NCBI GenBank assembly: GCA_030673825.1
Contig: JAUTCS010000095.1
Location: 1 to 32,241, forward strand
From: Verrucomicrobiota bacterium JB024
Lineage (GTDB): Bacteria > Verrucomicrobiota > Verrucomicrobiia > Opitutales > Cerasicoccaceae
Direction of reading: 5' to 3'
DNA length: 32,241 nucleotides
A program made the translations under genes and the position numbers. Positions 25,371 through 32,241 of the stretch are shown piece by piece; the stretch's first letter is position 1, and the number at the start of each line of letters is the position of its first letter. The notes under the pieces were generated by a model. The model was given only the letters and a program-made list of their open reading frames with translations. It ran no database searches and was not told the origin of the DNA.

Positions 25371-26168
25371 ATGACGAACGAATCCTTATCCTGCCAGCCG
25401 CTCGAGATCGCGGGCCGGAGCTTCAGCTCTCGCCTCCTCGCCGGCACCGGTAAATTTTCCTCCAACACGGCCATGCGCGACGCGCTCCGGGCCTGCGGCA
25501 CCGAGCTGGTGACCGTCGCCCTCAAACGCGCCAACCTCGAGTCTCAGGCCGACCCCTTCGCGGACATCCTGGACTTCCTCGAGCCCGACCGCTATCTGCT
25601 CCTGCCCAATACCGCCGGAGCCATGGACGCCGACGAGGCCCTCCGCCTCGCCCGCCTCTCGCTGGCCGCCGGGCTCCCGCAGTGGATCAAGCTGGAAATT
25701 CACCCCGACCCGAACTACCTCCTGCCCGACCCGATCGAGACCTATAAGGCCGCCAAGGTCCTCGTCGATGAGGGCTGGACCGTCCTGCCCTACATCAACG
25801 CCGACCCCGTCCTCGCCGCCCGCCTGCAGGACATCGGCTGCGCCGCCGTCATGCCGCTGGGTGCCCCCATCGGCTCCAACCGCGGCCTGGAAACCCGCGC
25901 CCAGATCGAGATCATCATCGAGCAGGCCCGCGTCCCCGTCGTCGTTGACGCCGGGCTGGGCACACCTTCCCACGCCGCCGCCGCCCTCGAAATGGGCGCC
26001 GACGCCGTCCTCGTCAACACCGCCATCGCCGTGGCCGATGACCCCTGCCGCATGGGCCGGGCCTTTGCCGCCGCCGTCGAGGCCGGTCGCGCCGCCTACG
26101 AAATGGGCCTCGGCGCCCAGTCCACCAAAGCCGTCGCCACCAGCCCCCTGACCGCGTTTTTGGACTAG
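25371..26168 (+). CDS. thiG: Thiazole synthase
   Basis: The 265-residue TIM-barrel protein makes the thiazole phosphate of thiamine from 1-deoxyxylulose 5-phosphate, dehydroglycine and ThiS thiocarboxylate. Family features are clear: [10 protein letters not shown] near the start, [19 protein letters not shown], the Schiff-base Lys K107 in [63 protein letters not shown] and the C-terminal VATSPLTAF. The length is usual. It is followed by a 400-bp structured repeat, then thiH and thiS, which supply dehydroglycine and sulfur. The upstream region has a CTGAGA-like string but no complete TPP riboswitch that I can fold. Confidence 0.96.
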   Translation: MTNESLSCQPLEIAGRSFSSRLLAGTGKFSSNTAMRDALRACGTELVTVALKRANLESQADPFADILDFLEPDRYLLLPNTAGAMDADEALRLARLSLAAGLPQWIKLEIHPDPNYLLPDPIETYKAAKVLVDEGWTVLPYINADPVLAARLQDIGCAAVMPLGAPIGSNRGLETRAQIEIIIEQARVPVVVDAGLGTPSHAAAALEMGADAVLVNTAIAVADDPCRMGRAFAAAVEAGRAAYEMGLGAQSTKAVATSPLTAFLD

Positions 26169-26180
26169 CGTTGATGGGGG

Positions 26181-26550
26181 AATGCGGGGCTCCGCGCCCC
26201 GCACCCGCCGCTGGGCCTGCGCGGCCCAGACCCGCGGCAGGCACAGCCTGCACTTTCGATGCTGCGCATCGCATCAGCGTTTATTGAAAACAGCTTCGCT
26301 CTTTTCAATAAACGCTGAGAGAGCATCAAAACTGGGTCGCCACCATTGGGAGCACGGCTGTGGCTCACACCCATTTCTGATGGCGATCCTGTGTCAGCGA
26401 AGGCTTCCAAGTCGGTCCAACGTTTGGGCGCAGCCCGGACGTTGGACCGGGGGTGCAGCCCTCGGCTGCCGCGGGGTGTGGGGGCGCGGAGCCCCCGCAT
26501 CTTCCCCTCTCCCCGAAATCTCTTTGCAAAGGCGTTGCCTTTCGGGGCAG
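26181..26550. repeat. Dispersed structured repeat, copy A (train of hairpins inside the thi cluster)
   Basis: The segment consists of consecutive hairpins: GCGGGGC/GCCCCGC (26184-26202), CTGGGCC/GGCCCAG, GCAGGC/GCCTGC, a perfect 16-bp stem at 26275-26290 with 26302-26317, GGTCCAACGT/ACGTTGGACC (26414-26448) with an inner GGGC/GCCC, GGGGGC/GCCCCC (26480-26496) and CCCCGAAA/TTTCGGGG (26511-26547) enclosing AAAGGC/GCCTTT. The first 185 bp recur at 32085-32241. Open frames through it have no protein-like features and are not genes. It ends 21 bp before thiH. Confidence 0.85.
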
Positions 26551-26571
26551 CGCGAGTATGATTAACCGATC

Positions 26572-27780
26572 ATGGCCAGACCTGCCAAGTACCACACCCC
26601 GGCGCAAGCGCCGGTGGGAACATTTTCTGAAAGCCTGCAACGGCTGCCCATCAGCGAGCTCGCCTACCGTTCGCGCCACGGCGACCGCGAGAAGATCGCC
26701 CGCATCATCCGCAAGGGCCGCGCCGAGACGCTGGAGGAGTTCGCCCTGCTGACCTCGCCCGAGGCCGGGGAATGGCTGGAGGCGATGGCAGCGATTTCGC
26801 AGCGGCTGACGCAGCGGTTTTACGGCAAGGCTATCCGGCTGTTCGCGCCGCTTTACCTGTCCAACGAGTGCGTCAACGTCTGCACGTACTGCGGCTTCTC
26901 GCGACACAACGACATCCCACGCCTGACTATCCCGGTCGAGGTGGCCGAGGAACAGATCGCCAAGATCGCCCGGCAGGGTTTCCGCTCGCTGCTACTGGTG
27001 GCCGGGGAGCACCCCAAGTACGTCTCCAACGGCTACGTGGCCGAGTGCATCAAGGCCGGATTGCGACATATGCCCTCCGTCGCGCTGGAACTGGGGCCGA
27101 TGGACGCCGCCGACTACGCCCCGCTCGTCCAGACCGGGGCCGAGGGCCTGATTGTTTACCAGGAGAGCTATCACCAGGCGACCTACGAAACCATGCACAA
27201 GGCTGGGCCGAAAAAGTACTACGCCTGGCGCATCGACACCGCCGAGCGCGGCTACGAGGCCGGATTCCGCCGCCTCGGGATCGGCGCGCTCTACGGGCTC
27301 TACGACTGGCGGCACGAGACCATGGCCGTGGCCGCGCACGCCCGGCACCTGCTCAAGAATTGCTGGAAGGCGCAGGTCTCGGTCAGCTTCCCGCGCATGC
27401 GGCCCGCCGCTGGCGGTTACCAGCCGGACCCGTCCTTTATCATGAGCGACCGCGAGATGGTGCAGGTCATCTGCGCGTTGCGGATGTTCCTGCCGCAGGT
27501 GGGCATCACCCTGTCCACCCGCGAGTCCCCGAAGCTGCGCGACGGCCTCGTCAAGGTCGGCGTCACCCTGATGAGCGCGGGCTCCAGCACCGAGCCCGGC
27601 GGCTACGCCAACTTCAGCGAAGAGAGCTGGACCCCGACCGAAGACCAGCCCGGCGAGCAGTTTCATATTGCCGATGAGCGCCCGCCGGTCGAGATTGCGG
27701 CCATGATCCGCCGCCAGGGTTACGAAGCGGTCTGGAAAGACTTCGACCGCGCCCTCGTCACCACCGACACCTCCAGCTGA
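26572..27780 (+). CDS. thiH: 2-iminoacetate synthase (tyrosine lyase)
   Basis: The 402-residue radical SAM enzyme cleaves tyrosine to dehydroglycine and p-cresol, feeding thiazole synthase. The cluster-binding motif C100-V-N-V-C104-T-Y-C107 sits in APLYLSNECVNVCTYCGFS, characteristic of ThiH. LLLVAGEHPKYV, GLIVYQESYH, YAWRIDTAERGYEAGFRRLGIGALYGL and LSTRES are further family segments. Because aerobes mostly use glycine oxidase (ThiO) instead, ThiH suggests an anaerobic or facultative lifestyle. It is separated from thiG by the repeat and followed by thiS after 23 bp. Confidence 0.95.
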   Translation: MARPAKYHTPAQAPVGTFSESLQRLPISELAYRSRHGDREKIARIIRKGRAETLEEFALLTSPEAGEWLEAMAAISQRLTQRFYGKAIRLFAPLYLSNECVNVCTYCGFSRHNDIPRLTIPVEVAEEQIAKIARQGFRSLLLVAGEHPKYVSNGYVAECIKAGLRHMPSVALELGPMDAADYAPLVQTGAEGLIVYQESYHQATYETMHKAGPKKYYAWRIDTAERGYEAGFRRLGIGALYGLYDWRHETMAVAAHARHLLKNCWKAQVSVSFPRMRPAAGGYQPDPSFIMSDREMVQVICALRMFLPQVGITLSTRESPKLRDGLVKVGVTLMSAGSSTEPGGYANFSEESWTPTEDQPGEQFHIADERPPVEIAAMIRRQGYEAVWKDFDRALVTTDTSS

Positions 27781-27803
27781 ACCGATCAACCCTTTCCCCT
27801 GAC

Positions 27804-28016
27804 ATGAGCGACAAAATCCACATTACCGCCAACGGAAAACCCTACGTGCTGGAAACGGCGACCACCCTACCGGACTTTCTCGGCACGCTGGGGCTGGCCC
27901 CGGAGCGCGTCGTGGTCGAGCGCAACCGCGAGGCCCTCACCCCCGCCGACACCCTCAAAACTTCCCTCGCCGACGGCGACAACCTGGAAATCGTCCGCAT
28001 CGTCGCGGGGGGGTAA
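27804..28016 (+). CDS. thiS: Sulfur carrier protein ThiS
   Basis: The 70-residue beta-grasp protein ends in the obligatory Gly-Gly (IVRIVAGG), which is adenylated and converted to a thiocarboxylate as sulfur donor for thiazole synthase. VVVERNREALTP and the LADGDNLEIVRIVAGG end are typical of the family. It follows thiH by 23 bp and is clearly co-transcribed with it. No ThiF adenylyltransferase is present in the window, so that step must be encoded elsewhere. Confidence 0.95.
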   Translation: MSDKIHITANGKPYVLETATTLPDFLGTLGLAPERVVVERNREALTPADTLKTSLADGDNLEIVRIVAGG

Positions 28017-28174
28017 GCAAACGCCCCGGAGCGGTGACACCTTCACCCAAAAAAAGCGGACAGGATAAAGGACGGGCAGGCATCACTTGTCCTAATCCGT
28101 ATGGGCACACAGCCTTATCTATACCGTGATTGAGATAATTTAACTTTGTTGGGGACTCGCATTCCATTAGAAAA

Positions 28175-28867
28175 ATGGGCATGAAAGCTGTCCTCTCTGC
28201 CTTATTGCTTATCTTCCTTTCGACCAGCCTCTACGGCTCCATCACGCTTTATTTTGGCTACACTGCTCAAAATAGTTATCCTTCGGGACAGAATGACCCG
28301 CTAGGTTTTGCTGGTGCCCATTTCGACTACACTTTTGTCATCGACCAGCCAAGCTACAATATTAATGGCTGGAACGAAACTACCGCCACTCTATCACTGG
28401 CCGAAGTAACAATCACAGGCTCAAGAGAAGGAGGCATTGATGGCAATTATACGATCGTTGACAAGAGTGCAGAACCACTGACTCTATTTTACAATAATAC
28501 CTCTCACGATCCAATGTATGAAGTCATAAGCAGTGAAGCTATACTTCAAAATATAGACTCAAATCCTTTCGGCAGTGCAATTTGGCTTAACTTCTTTTGC
28601 ATGAAGCCCCAAGGGACCTCAGATCCCATTCCCGGCGATCGCATCAAGGTCGAAGATTTTGCAATCAATGACTTTGCCATTACCTTGGCTTACACCTTGG
28701 ATGGCCAGTGGTATGAACTGGACGTCATCGAAGGCACAAAAACCTTTTCCGCCGTCCCCGAAATAAGGCAGTGGGCCGTCTGGCTAGGCATGGGTATCCT
28801 GCCCGTTGTCATCTATACAGTCGAACGCCGGGAGAAAAAGAAGGCGACCGGTAAAAATGCCGCCTGA
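28175..28867 (+). CDS. Secreted PEP-CTERM-like protein of unknown function
   Basis: The 230-residue protein has an N-terminal signal peptide (MKAVLSALLLIFLSTSLYG), a beta-rich middle with Tyr/Asn/Thr-rich strands and a C-terminal tail of the PEP-CTERM type: VPEI, a hydrophobic stretch (WAVWLGMGILPVVIY), then basic residues (ERREKKK). The 'VPEIR' variant of the motif is known in Verrucomicrobia. It is clearly A+T-richer than thiS and the nuclease gene on either side, suggesting recent arrival or different selection. The enzymatic role, if any, is not visible. Confidence 0.78.
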   Translation: MGMKAVLSALLLIFLSTSLYGSITLYFGYTAQNSYPSGQNDPLGFAGAHFDYTFVIDQPSYNINGWNETTATLSLAEVTITGSREGGIDGNYTIVDKSAEPLTLFYNNTSHDPMYEVISSEAILQNIDSNPFGSAIWLNFFCMKPQGTSDPIPGDRIKVEDFAINDFAITLAYTLDGQWYELDVIEGTKTFSAVPEIRQWAVWLGMGILPVVIYTVERREKKKATGKNAA

Positions 28868-29020
28868 GCGTATCTCCCCCATCCCCCCCTGGACAGCAGC
28901 CACTATTTTCGGTTCGAAAATGGAATCGGAAATGTAGGTGGCCAGGGACGGACCACCGGTATTTTCCCGCACAGGGGGATTGCCTTACCGGGCTTTTCCT
29001 CGTTAGGCTGCCCGTTTTCC

Positions 29021-30379
29021 ATGAAGTTGACAGATCTGAACCCGCACGGAGGCATCGGGGCAAATTGCCTGCTGGTCGAACTCGGCCCCTTCCGGTTCCT
29101 CATCGACGCGGGTATCCACCCGAAAAAAGTCGGACGCGAGACGCTGCCGGATTTTGACAAGCTCGCCCCCAACAGCATCGACGCGCTCATCCTGACGCAC
29201 TGCCACCTCGACCACCTCGGGGCCGTGCCCGTGGCCCTGCGCCACCAGCCCGAGGCGATGATCATCCTCTCCCGTCCGACCCAGGAGCTGGCTATCCGCA
29301 TGCTGCGCAACTCCTGCAACGTCATGAAGCGCCAGCGCGACGAGCAGCGCATCCCCGAGTACCCGCTGTACTCCTTTTCCGAGCTGGACCGGCTGGAGCC
29401 GATCATGTTCGCCCTGCCCTACGGGCACACGCGCACCTTCGCCAAGGGCGGTGAGGAGGTGCAGGTCACGCTCTACGCCTCGGGCCACATCGTCGGTGCC
29501 GCCGCCGTCAAGCTCACCTATAAGCACCGCTCGATCTTCTTCACTGGCGACGTACTCTTCTCCGACCAGAAGACCCTCCCCGGCGCGGCCTTCCCGAACG
29601 AGACCTTTGACACGCTCGTGATGGAAACGACCCGCGGTCTGACCCGCCGTACCGGTGAGAACCGCCGCGAGGAGGAGGTCTCCCGCCTGCTCCAGACCGT
29701 CGCCCGCACCCTGGAAAAGGGTGGCTCCGTGCTCATCCCGGCCTTCGCGCTCGGACGCATGCAGGAGATCCTCGCCCTGCTCGACGAGGCGCTCGCCAAA
29801 GGCGTCATTCCCAAGGCCCCGGTCATCTGCTCCGGCCTCGGGCTGGATCTGGTCGATTACTTCGACGCCATCGCCCGCAAGCTCGGCGCGGTCAACTTCC
29901 GACGCACGGTCCTCAAACGCCTCGGCGTGCAAAGCCTCAAGCGCTTCCCCGATCCGGGTAAATCGCCCTCGAAGCCCACGATCTACGTGGTCAGCAGCGG
30001 CATGCTGGTGGAGAACACCCCCTCCTACGCCGTCGCCGCCTCCCTGTTGGGCAATCCGCACAACGCCTTGTGCTTCGTCGGCTACTGCGACCCGGACACC
30101 CCCGGCGGCAAGCTGCTCGAAACGACCCACGAAAGTTCCTTTGTCTTCGACGCGCTCGACTACGTCACCCCCGTGCGGGCCGCCATCGAGCGTTTCGACC
30201 TCAGCGGTCACGCCGACCGCGAGGAGTTGCTGGAGTTCGCCCACCGCTGCGAGCCCCGCGCCATTGTGCTCACCCACGGCGATCCCGACGCGCGCGCCTG
30301 GTTCCGGGAGCAGTTGGAAATGGACGAGAACGCCTATCAGGTCACCGACCCTGAGCCGGGGACCTGCTACACGGTCTGA
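29021..30379 (+). CDS. Beta-CASP metallo-beta-lactamase-fold RNA nuclease (CPSF/RNase J-like)
   Basis: The 452-residue protein has the metal motif H60-C-H62-L-D64-H65 in LTHCHLDHLGAVP, a second site in YASGHIVGAAAV with FFTGDVLFSD, and a beta-CASP insertion in the second half (GSVLIPAFALGRMQEILALLDEAL, VVSSGMLVENTPS, VGYCDPDTPGGKLLE). The late motif FDLSGHADREELLEF (His) and VLTHGDPDARAW complete the active site. Proteins of this type are RNA endo/exonucleases; some bacterial members process mRNA or rRNA. The C-terminal KH or RNase J helical domain is absent, placing it nearer CPSF73-like proteins. No signal peptide is present, so it acts in the cytoplasm. Confidence 0.92.
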   Translation: MKLTDLNPHGGIGANCLLVELGPFRFLIDAGIHPKKVGRETLPDFDKLAPNSIDALILTHCHLDHLGAVPVALRHQPEAMIILSRPTQELAIRMLRNSCNVMKRQRDEQRIPEYPLYSFSELDRLEPIMFALPYGHTRTFAKGGEEVQVTLYASGHIVGAAAVKLTYKHRSIFFTGDVLFSDQKTLPGAAFPNETFDTLVMETTRGLTRRTGENRREEEVSRLLQTVARTLEKGGSVLIPAFALGRMQEILALLDEALAKGVIPKAPVICSGLGLDLVDYFDAIARKLGAVNFRRTVLKRLGVQSLKRFPDPGKSPSKPTIYVVSSGMLVENTPSYAVAASLLGNPHNALCFVGYCDPDTPGGKLLETTHESSFVFDALDYVTPVRAAIERFDLSGHADREELLEFAHRCEPRAIVLTHGDPDARAWFREQLEMDENAYQVTDPEPGTCYTV

Positions 30380-30426
30380 GCTAGGCCATTCACCCCCGCG
30401 ACTCACCAGAAGTTTCCTTAATCGCG

Positions 30427-30455
30427 TTGACAACCCAATCTACTTAGGGTAACTC
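30427..30455 (+). promoter_or_regulatory. Possible promoter of the 30537 gene
   Basis: TTGACA at 30427-30432 matches the -35 consensus, with a weak TAACTC 17 bp later. An imperfect inverted repeat (CTTAGGG...CCCTTAAG) overlaps it, which could be an operator or the end of the preceding transcript. Confidence 0.25.
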
Positions 30456-30536
30456 CCTTAAGCAGTTGGGTACGGAATTTGCACGATCACAGTTGCCTAA
30501 CGCTCTAAATTAGGTTAATTCAATTTATATCAGCTC

Positions 30537-31121
30537 ATGATCAGAAAAACGACAGCACTTCTGGGCTTTATCGCCTCTATCAGCGCGGCCAGTGCCGCCC
30601 CCGCCGGACTTCTGTCCGTCGAGTCCGCCAGCCAACTTGCCCTGAGCGTGCTCAAAGAAGACTGGGCTCCGAATGAGGTCGTCGTGCTCGACCGCCCGGC
30701 CTTCTCCCTCCAGTACCCCGCAGGCTGGAAAGTCGCCACCCACCAGCAGGACTACAATGCCGACCGCCTTTTCACCATCGAGGTGGCCAATGGTGACTCC
30801 TACATCACGATCAAGGTTTTCGTTCCCGACCCTAATGCCGATGCCGACGACCTCATGTTCAGCATCCAGACCACGCTGGACGGTCCGATGATCGACACCT
30901 ACTCGCGTGAGCATTTCGAGAACTGGGGCTCCTTCCAGGGCAAGGGTCTTCACCTCAAGGGCAAGATTGCCGGTTTCCTACCCGGTGGCGCCCGCATCTT
31001 TGTCACCACCACGGACGGCAAACAGGGCCTCCTTGTCACCGAGCTGTACTACTCCGACGACCTCGAAGAGGCGATGCCGGGCTTCGACCTCGTGCGCAAC
31101 AGCTTCAAGTTCAAGCAATAA
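30537..31121 (+). CDS. Secreted PsbP/DUF1795-like protein of unknown function
   Basis: The 194-residue protein has a signal peptide (MIRKTTALLGFIASISAASA, cleavage near residue 20). The mature part contains FSLQYPAGWKVATH and ITIKVFVPDPNADADDLMF, then GKGLHLKGKIAGFLPGGARIF and a closing GFDLVRNSFKFK. That order resembles PsbP/DcrB-type domains, which commonly read 'YP.GW.v ... F....l'. It is presumably periplasmic. It is monocistronic, between a possible promoter at 30427 and a bidirectional terminator at 31151. The function in this organism is unknown; the family call is moderate. Confidence 0.7.
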   Translation: MIRKTTALLGFIASISAASAAPAGLLSVESASQLALSVLKEDWAPNEVVVLDRPAFSLQYPAGWKVATHQQDYNADRLFTIEVANGDSYITIKVFVPDPNADADDLMFSIQTTLDGPMIDTYSREHFENWGSFQGKGLHLKGKIAGFLPGGARIFVTTTDGKQGLLVTELYYSDDLEEAMPGFDLVRNSFKFKQ

Positions 31122-31150
31122 GAACGCTCGAACGAAATACTCTTTTCTTC

Positions 31151-31182
31151 AAAAAGCCGCGTTTTGATACGTGGCTTTTTTT
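31151..31182. terminator. Bidirectional Rho-independent terminator
   Basis: A stem of 11 bp (AAAAAGCCGCG with CGTGGCTTTTT, one G-T wobble) and an 8-nt loop is flanked by A and T tracts. It lies between convergent genes and ends at the stop codon of the minus-strand phosphatase gene, so it can stop transcription from both sides. Confidence 0.85.
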
Positions 31183-32026
31183 ATGCCTGGGTTTCGCCCC
31201 GGTACACTTCCAGCACACGGCGGCAGAACGCCGGGTTACCCGCCACGTAGCGCACGGGCGGCATGTGCACATGAAAGGCGCTGAGCGGAAACATCGGCTC
31301 TCCGTCGAGGTAGGCGATCTCGCCACCCCCGGCCTTGATCAGAGCGAAACCGGCGGCCACGTCCCACAGCTTGACCCGGAAGTCCACGCAGGCTTCGAGC
31401 TTGCCAACGGCGGTATAGGCGAGGTTCATTGCCGCGCTGCCGAAGGAACGCACCCGGAAGTGCTCCAGCAACGGACGTACCCGCGTGAGGTCCTCTGGCG
31501 CGAAGGGGAAATTTGTCGCGAAGTGGCTCTGCGCCGTCGGCTCGGTGGTAATCACACGGGCCTTGCGCGTACCGTCGAGCACCCCCTCACCCTCTCCACC
31601 TTCGATCAGCGTGTGCCGGGCGTAGTCGTAGATATAGCCGTAAACGGGCTCGCCGTTGCGAAGCAGGGCCAGCGAGATCGAACACATCGGGATGCCCAGC
31701 GCGTAGTTGTTCGTCCCGTCGATCGGGTCGATGATCCAGGCGTACTCGGCCTCCAGTTGCACAACCTCGTCCTCGGGGTTGGACTCCTCGCTGCAATAGT
31801 CGTCATGCGGAAACGAGCGCCGCAGCTCCGTAAACACCTTCTCGGAAATGGCGAAGTCCACGAAGGTCACGCGGGTCTCGTCTTCCTTCCACTGGCTCTC
31901 AACCTGCCCGAACTGGCTCTCGAAAAAAGCAATCTGGTTCTTCACCGCGACCCGCCCGGCGTTGATCCGGTGGCGCAGCTCGCTGGCGACCGGTTTGCGA
32001 CCCGGCTTTCTCTTCTGCGGCTTCAT
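31181..32026 (-). CDS. Inositol-monophosphatase-family phosphatase
   Basis: I choose the ATG at 32026 (MKPQKRKPGRKPVASEL). The frame continues upstream to 32206, but those codons lie in the dispersed repeat and look non-coding. The 281-residue enzyme carries the metal-binding motifs of the family: E80-E81 in YCSEESN, D100-P-I-D-G-T in AWIIDPIDGTNNYALG, and the later LWDVAAG. These residues bind three Mg2+ in inositol monophosphatase, histidinol phosphatase (HisN) and 3'-nucleotidase (CysQ) members. Substrate choice cannot be read from the motifs. The basic N-terminal tail (KRKPGRKP) is unusual. The gene ends at the shared bidirectional terminator. Confidence 0.93.
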   Translation of the reverse strand: MKPQKRKPGRKPVASELRHRINAGRVAVKNQIAFFESQFGQVESQWKEDETRVTFVDFAISEKVFTELRRSFPHDDYCSEESNPEDEVVQLEAEYAWIIDPIDGTNNYALGIPMCSISLALLRNGEPVYGYIYDYARHTLIEGGEGEGVLDGTRKARVITTEPTAQSHFATNFPFAPEDLTRVRPLLEHFRVRSFGSAAMNLAYTAVGKLEACVDFRVKLWDVAAGFALIKAGGGEIAYLDGEPMFPLSAFHVHMPPVRYVAGNPAFCRRVLEVYRGETQA

Positions 32027-32084
32027 AAAGCCGGCCACCCTGACACCTCCCCCGCCCCTTGGCAACGCCAGAGGCGGGGCTTTT

Positions 32085-32241
32085 AATGCGGGGCTCCGCG
32101 CCCCGCACCCGCGGCAGGCAGAGCCTGCACTTTCGATGCTGCGCATCGCGTCAGCGTTTGTTGTAAAGAGCTTGGCTCTTTTCAACAAACGCCGAGGGGG
32201 CATCAAAACTGGGTCGCCACCATTTGGGGTACGGTTGTGTC
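32085..32241. repeat. Dispersed structured repeat, copy B (cut by window edge)
   Basis: This matches copy A (26181-26365) along its whole visible length except for a 27-bp module absent here (26209-26235 in copy A). The hairpins GCGGGGC/GCCCCGC, GCAGGC/GCCTGC and the long stem (32152-32194) are all conserved. It begins 59 bp upstream of the phosphatase ATG, and a G+C-rich hairpin (CCCCGCC/GGCGGGG) lies just left of it. The window ends within the repeat. Confidence 0.85.

Noticed and set aside
26165-26500. Open frames through the repeat between thiG and thiH, and the matching N-terminal extension at 32027-32206
   Set aside because: The sequence is a train of hairpins shared by two intergenic copies, and the apparent proteins have no domain features.
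29003-30433. A 476-codon frame antisense to the beta-CASP nuclease
   Set aside because: It mirrors the codon bias of the real gene, and the sense strand has complete metal-binding motifs.
1-32241. CRISPR array or rRNA genes
   Set aside because: No regularly spaced direct repeats and no rRNA-like sequence were seen on either strand.

Overview
The window looks like chromosomal DNA from a member of the Verrucomicrobiota, most likely an Opitutae-type marine or host-associated lineage. The grounds are three secreted proteins ending in PEP-CTERM-like sorting tails, a giant pseudopilin-like protein of the kind found next to such proteins in this phylum, GntR/LacI-like chimeric regulators beside glycoside hydrolases and a sulfatase, and generally weak Shine-Dalgarno sequences. 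This placement comes from recognised families, not from a database search.

Region 1 (1-13,685) is relatively A+T-rich and reads as a carbohydrate-degradation and surface-protein locus in two parallel modules. Module 1 has a clan GH-A-like glycosidase cut by the left edge (1-1227, minus), a LamG PEP-CTERM protein (minus) and a GntR/LacI-like regulator (plus). Module 2 has a secreted protein of unknown function, a 1,118-residue pseudopilin-like protein, a repetitive PEP-CTERM protein and a full-length paralogue of the glycosidase (all minus), then a second paralogous regulator and a formylglycine-type sulfatase (plus). A plausible reading is a regulated locus for a sulfated, xylose- or fucose-like polysaccharide; the substrate is inferred only. 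Between the modules, 3513-3961 is a gene-poor stretch that may hold a gene relic.

Region 2 (about 13.7-20.13 kb) looks like an integrative mobilizable element: a hairpin-rich candidate oriT, a MobF (TraI/TrwC-type) relaxase-helicase, three small cargo genes (one with a transglutaminase-like Cys-His-Asp layout) and a tyrosine recombinase next to the 3' end of a tRNA-Ser(CGA) gene. No type IV secretion or coupling-protein gene is visible. The right boundary is the tRNA; the left boundary was not found, so Region 1 could be part of the same island.

Region 3 (20.2-32.2 kb) is mostly G+C-rich and looks like ordinary core chromosome. It holds an LpxR-type outer-membrane deacylase, a hypothetical gene, a HIT-family protein, an overlapping ECF sigma/anti-sigma pair, a cation diffusion facilitator, thiG-thiH-thiS for the thiazole of thiamine, a PEP-CTERM-like protein, a beta-CASP metallo-beta-lactamase nuclease, a secreted protein of unknown function and an inositol-monophosphatase-family enzyme. 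A structured dispersed repeat lies inside the thi cluster (26,181-26,550) and recurs at the right edge (32,085-32,241). Its main stem shows a compensatory base-pair change between the two copies.
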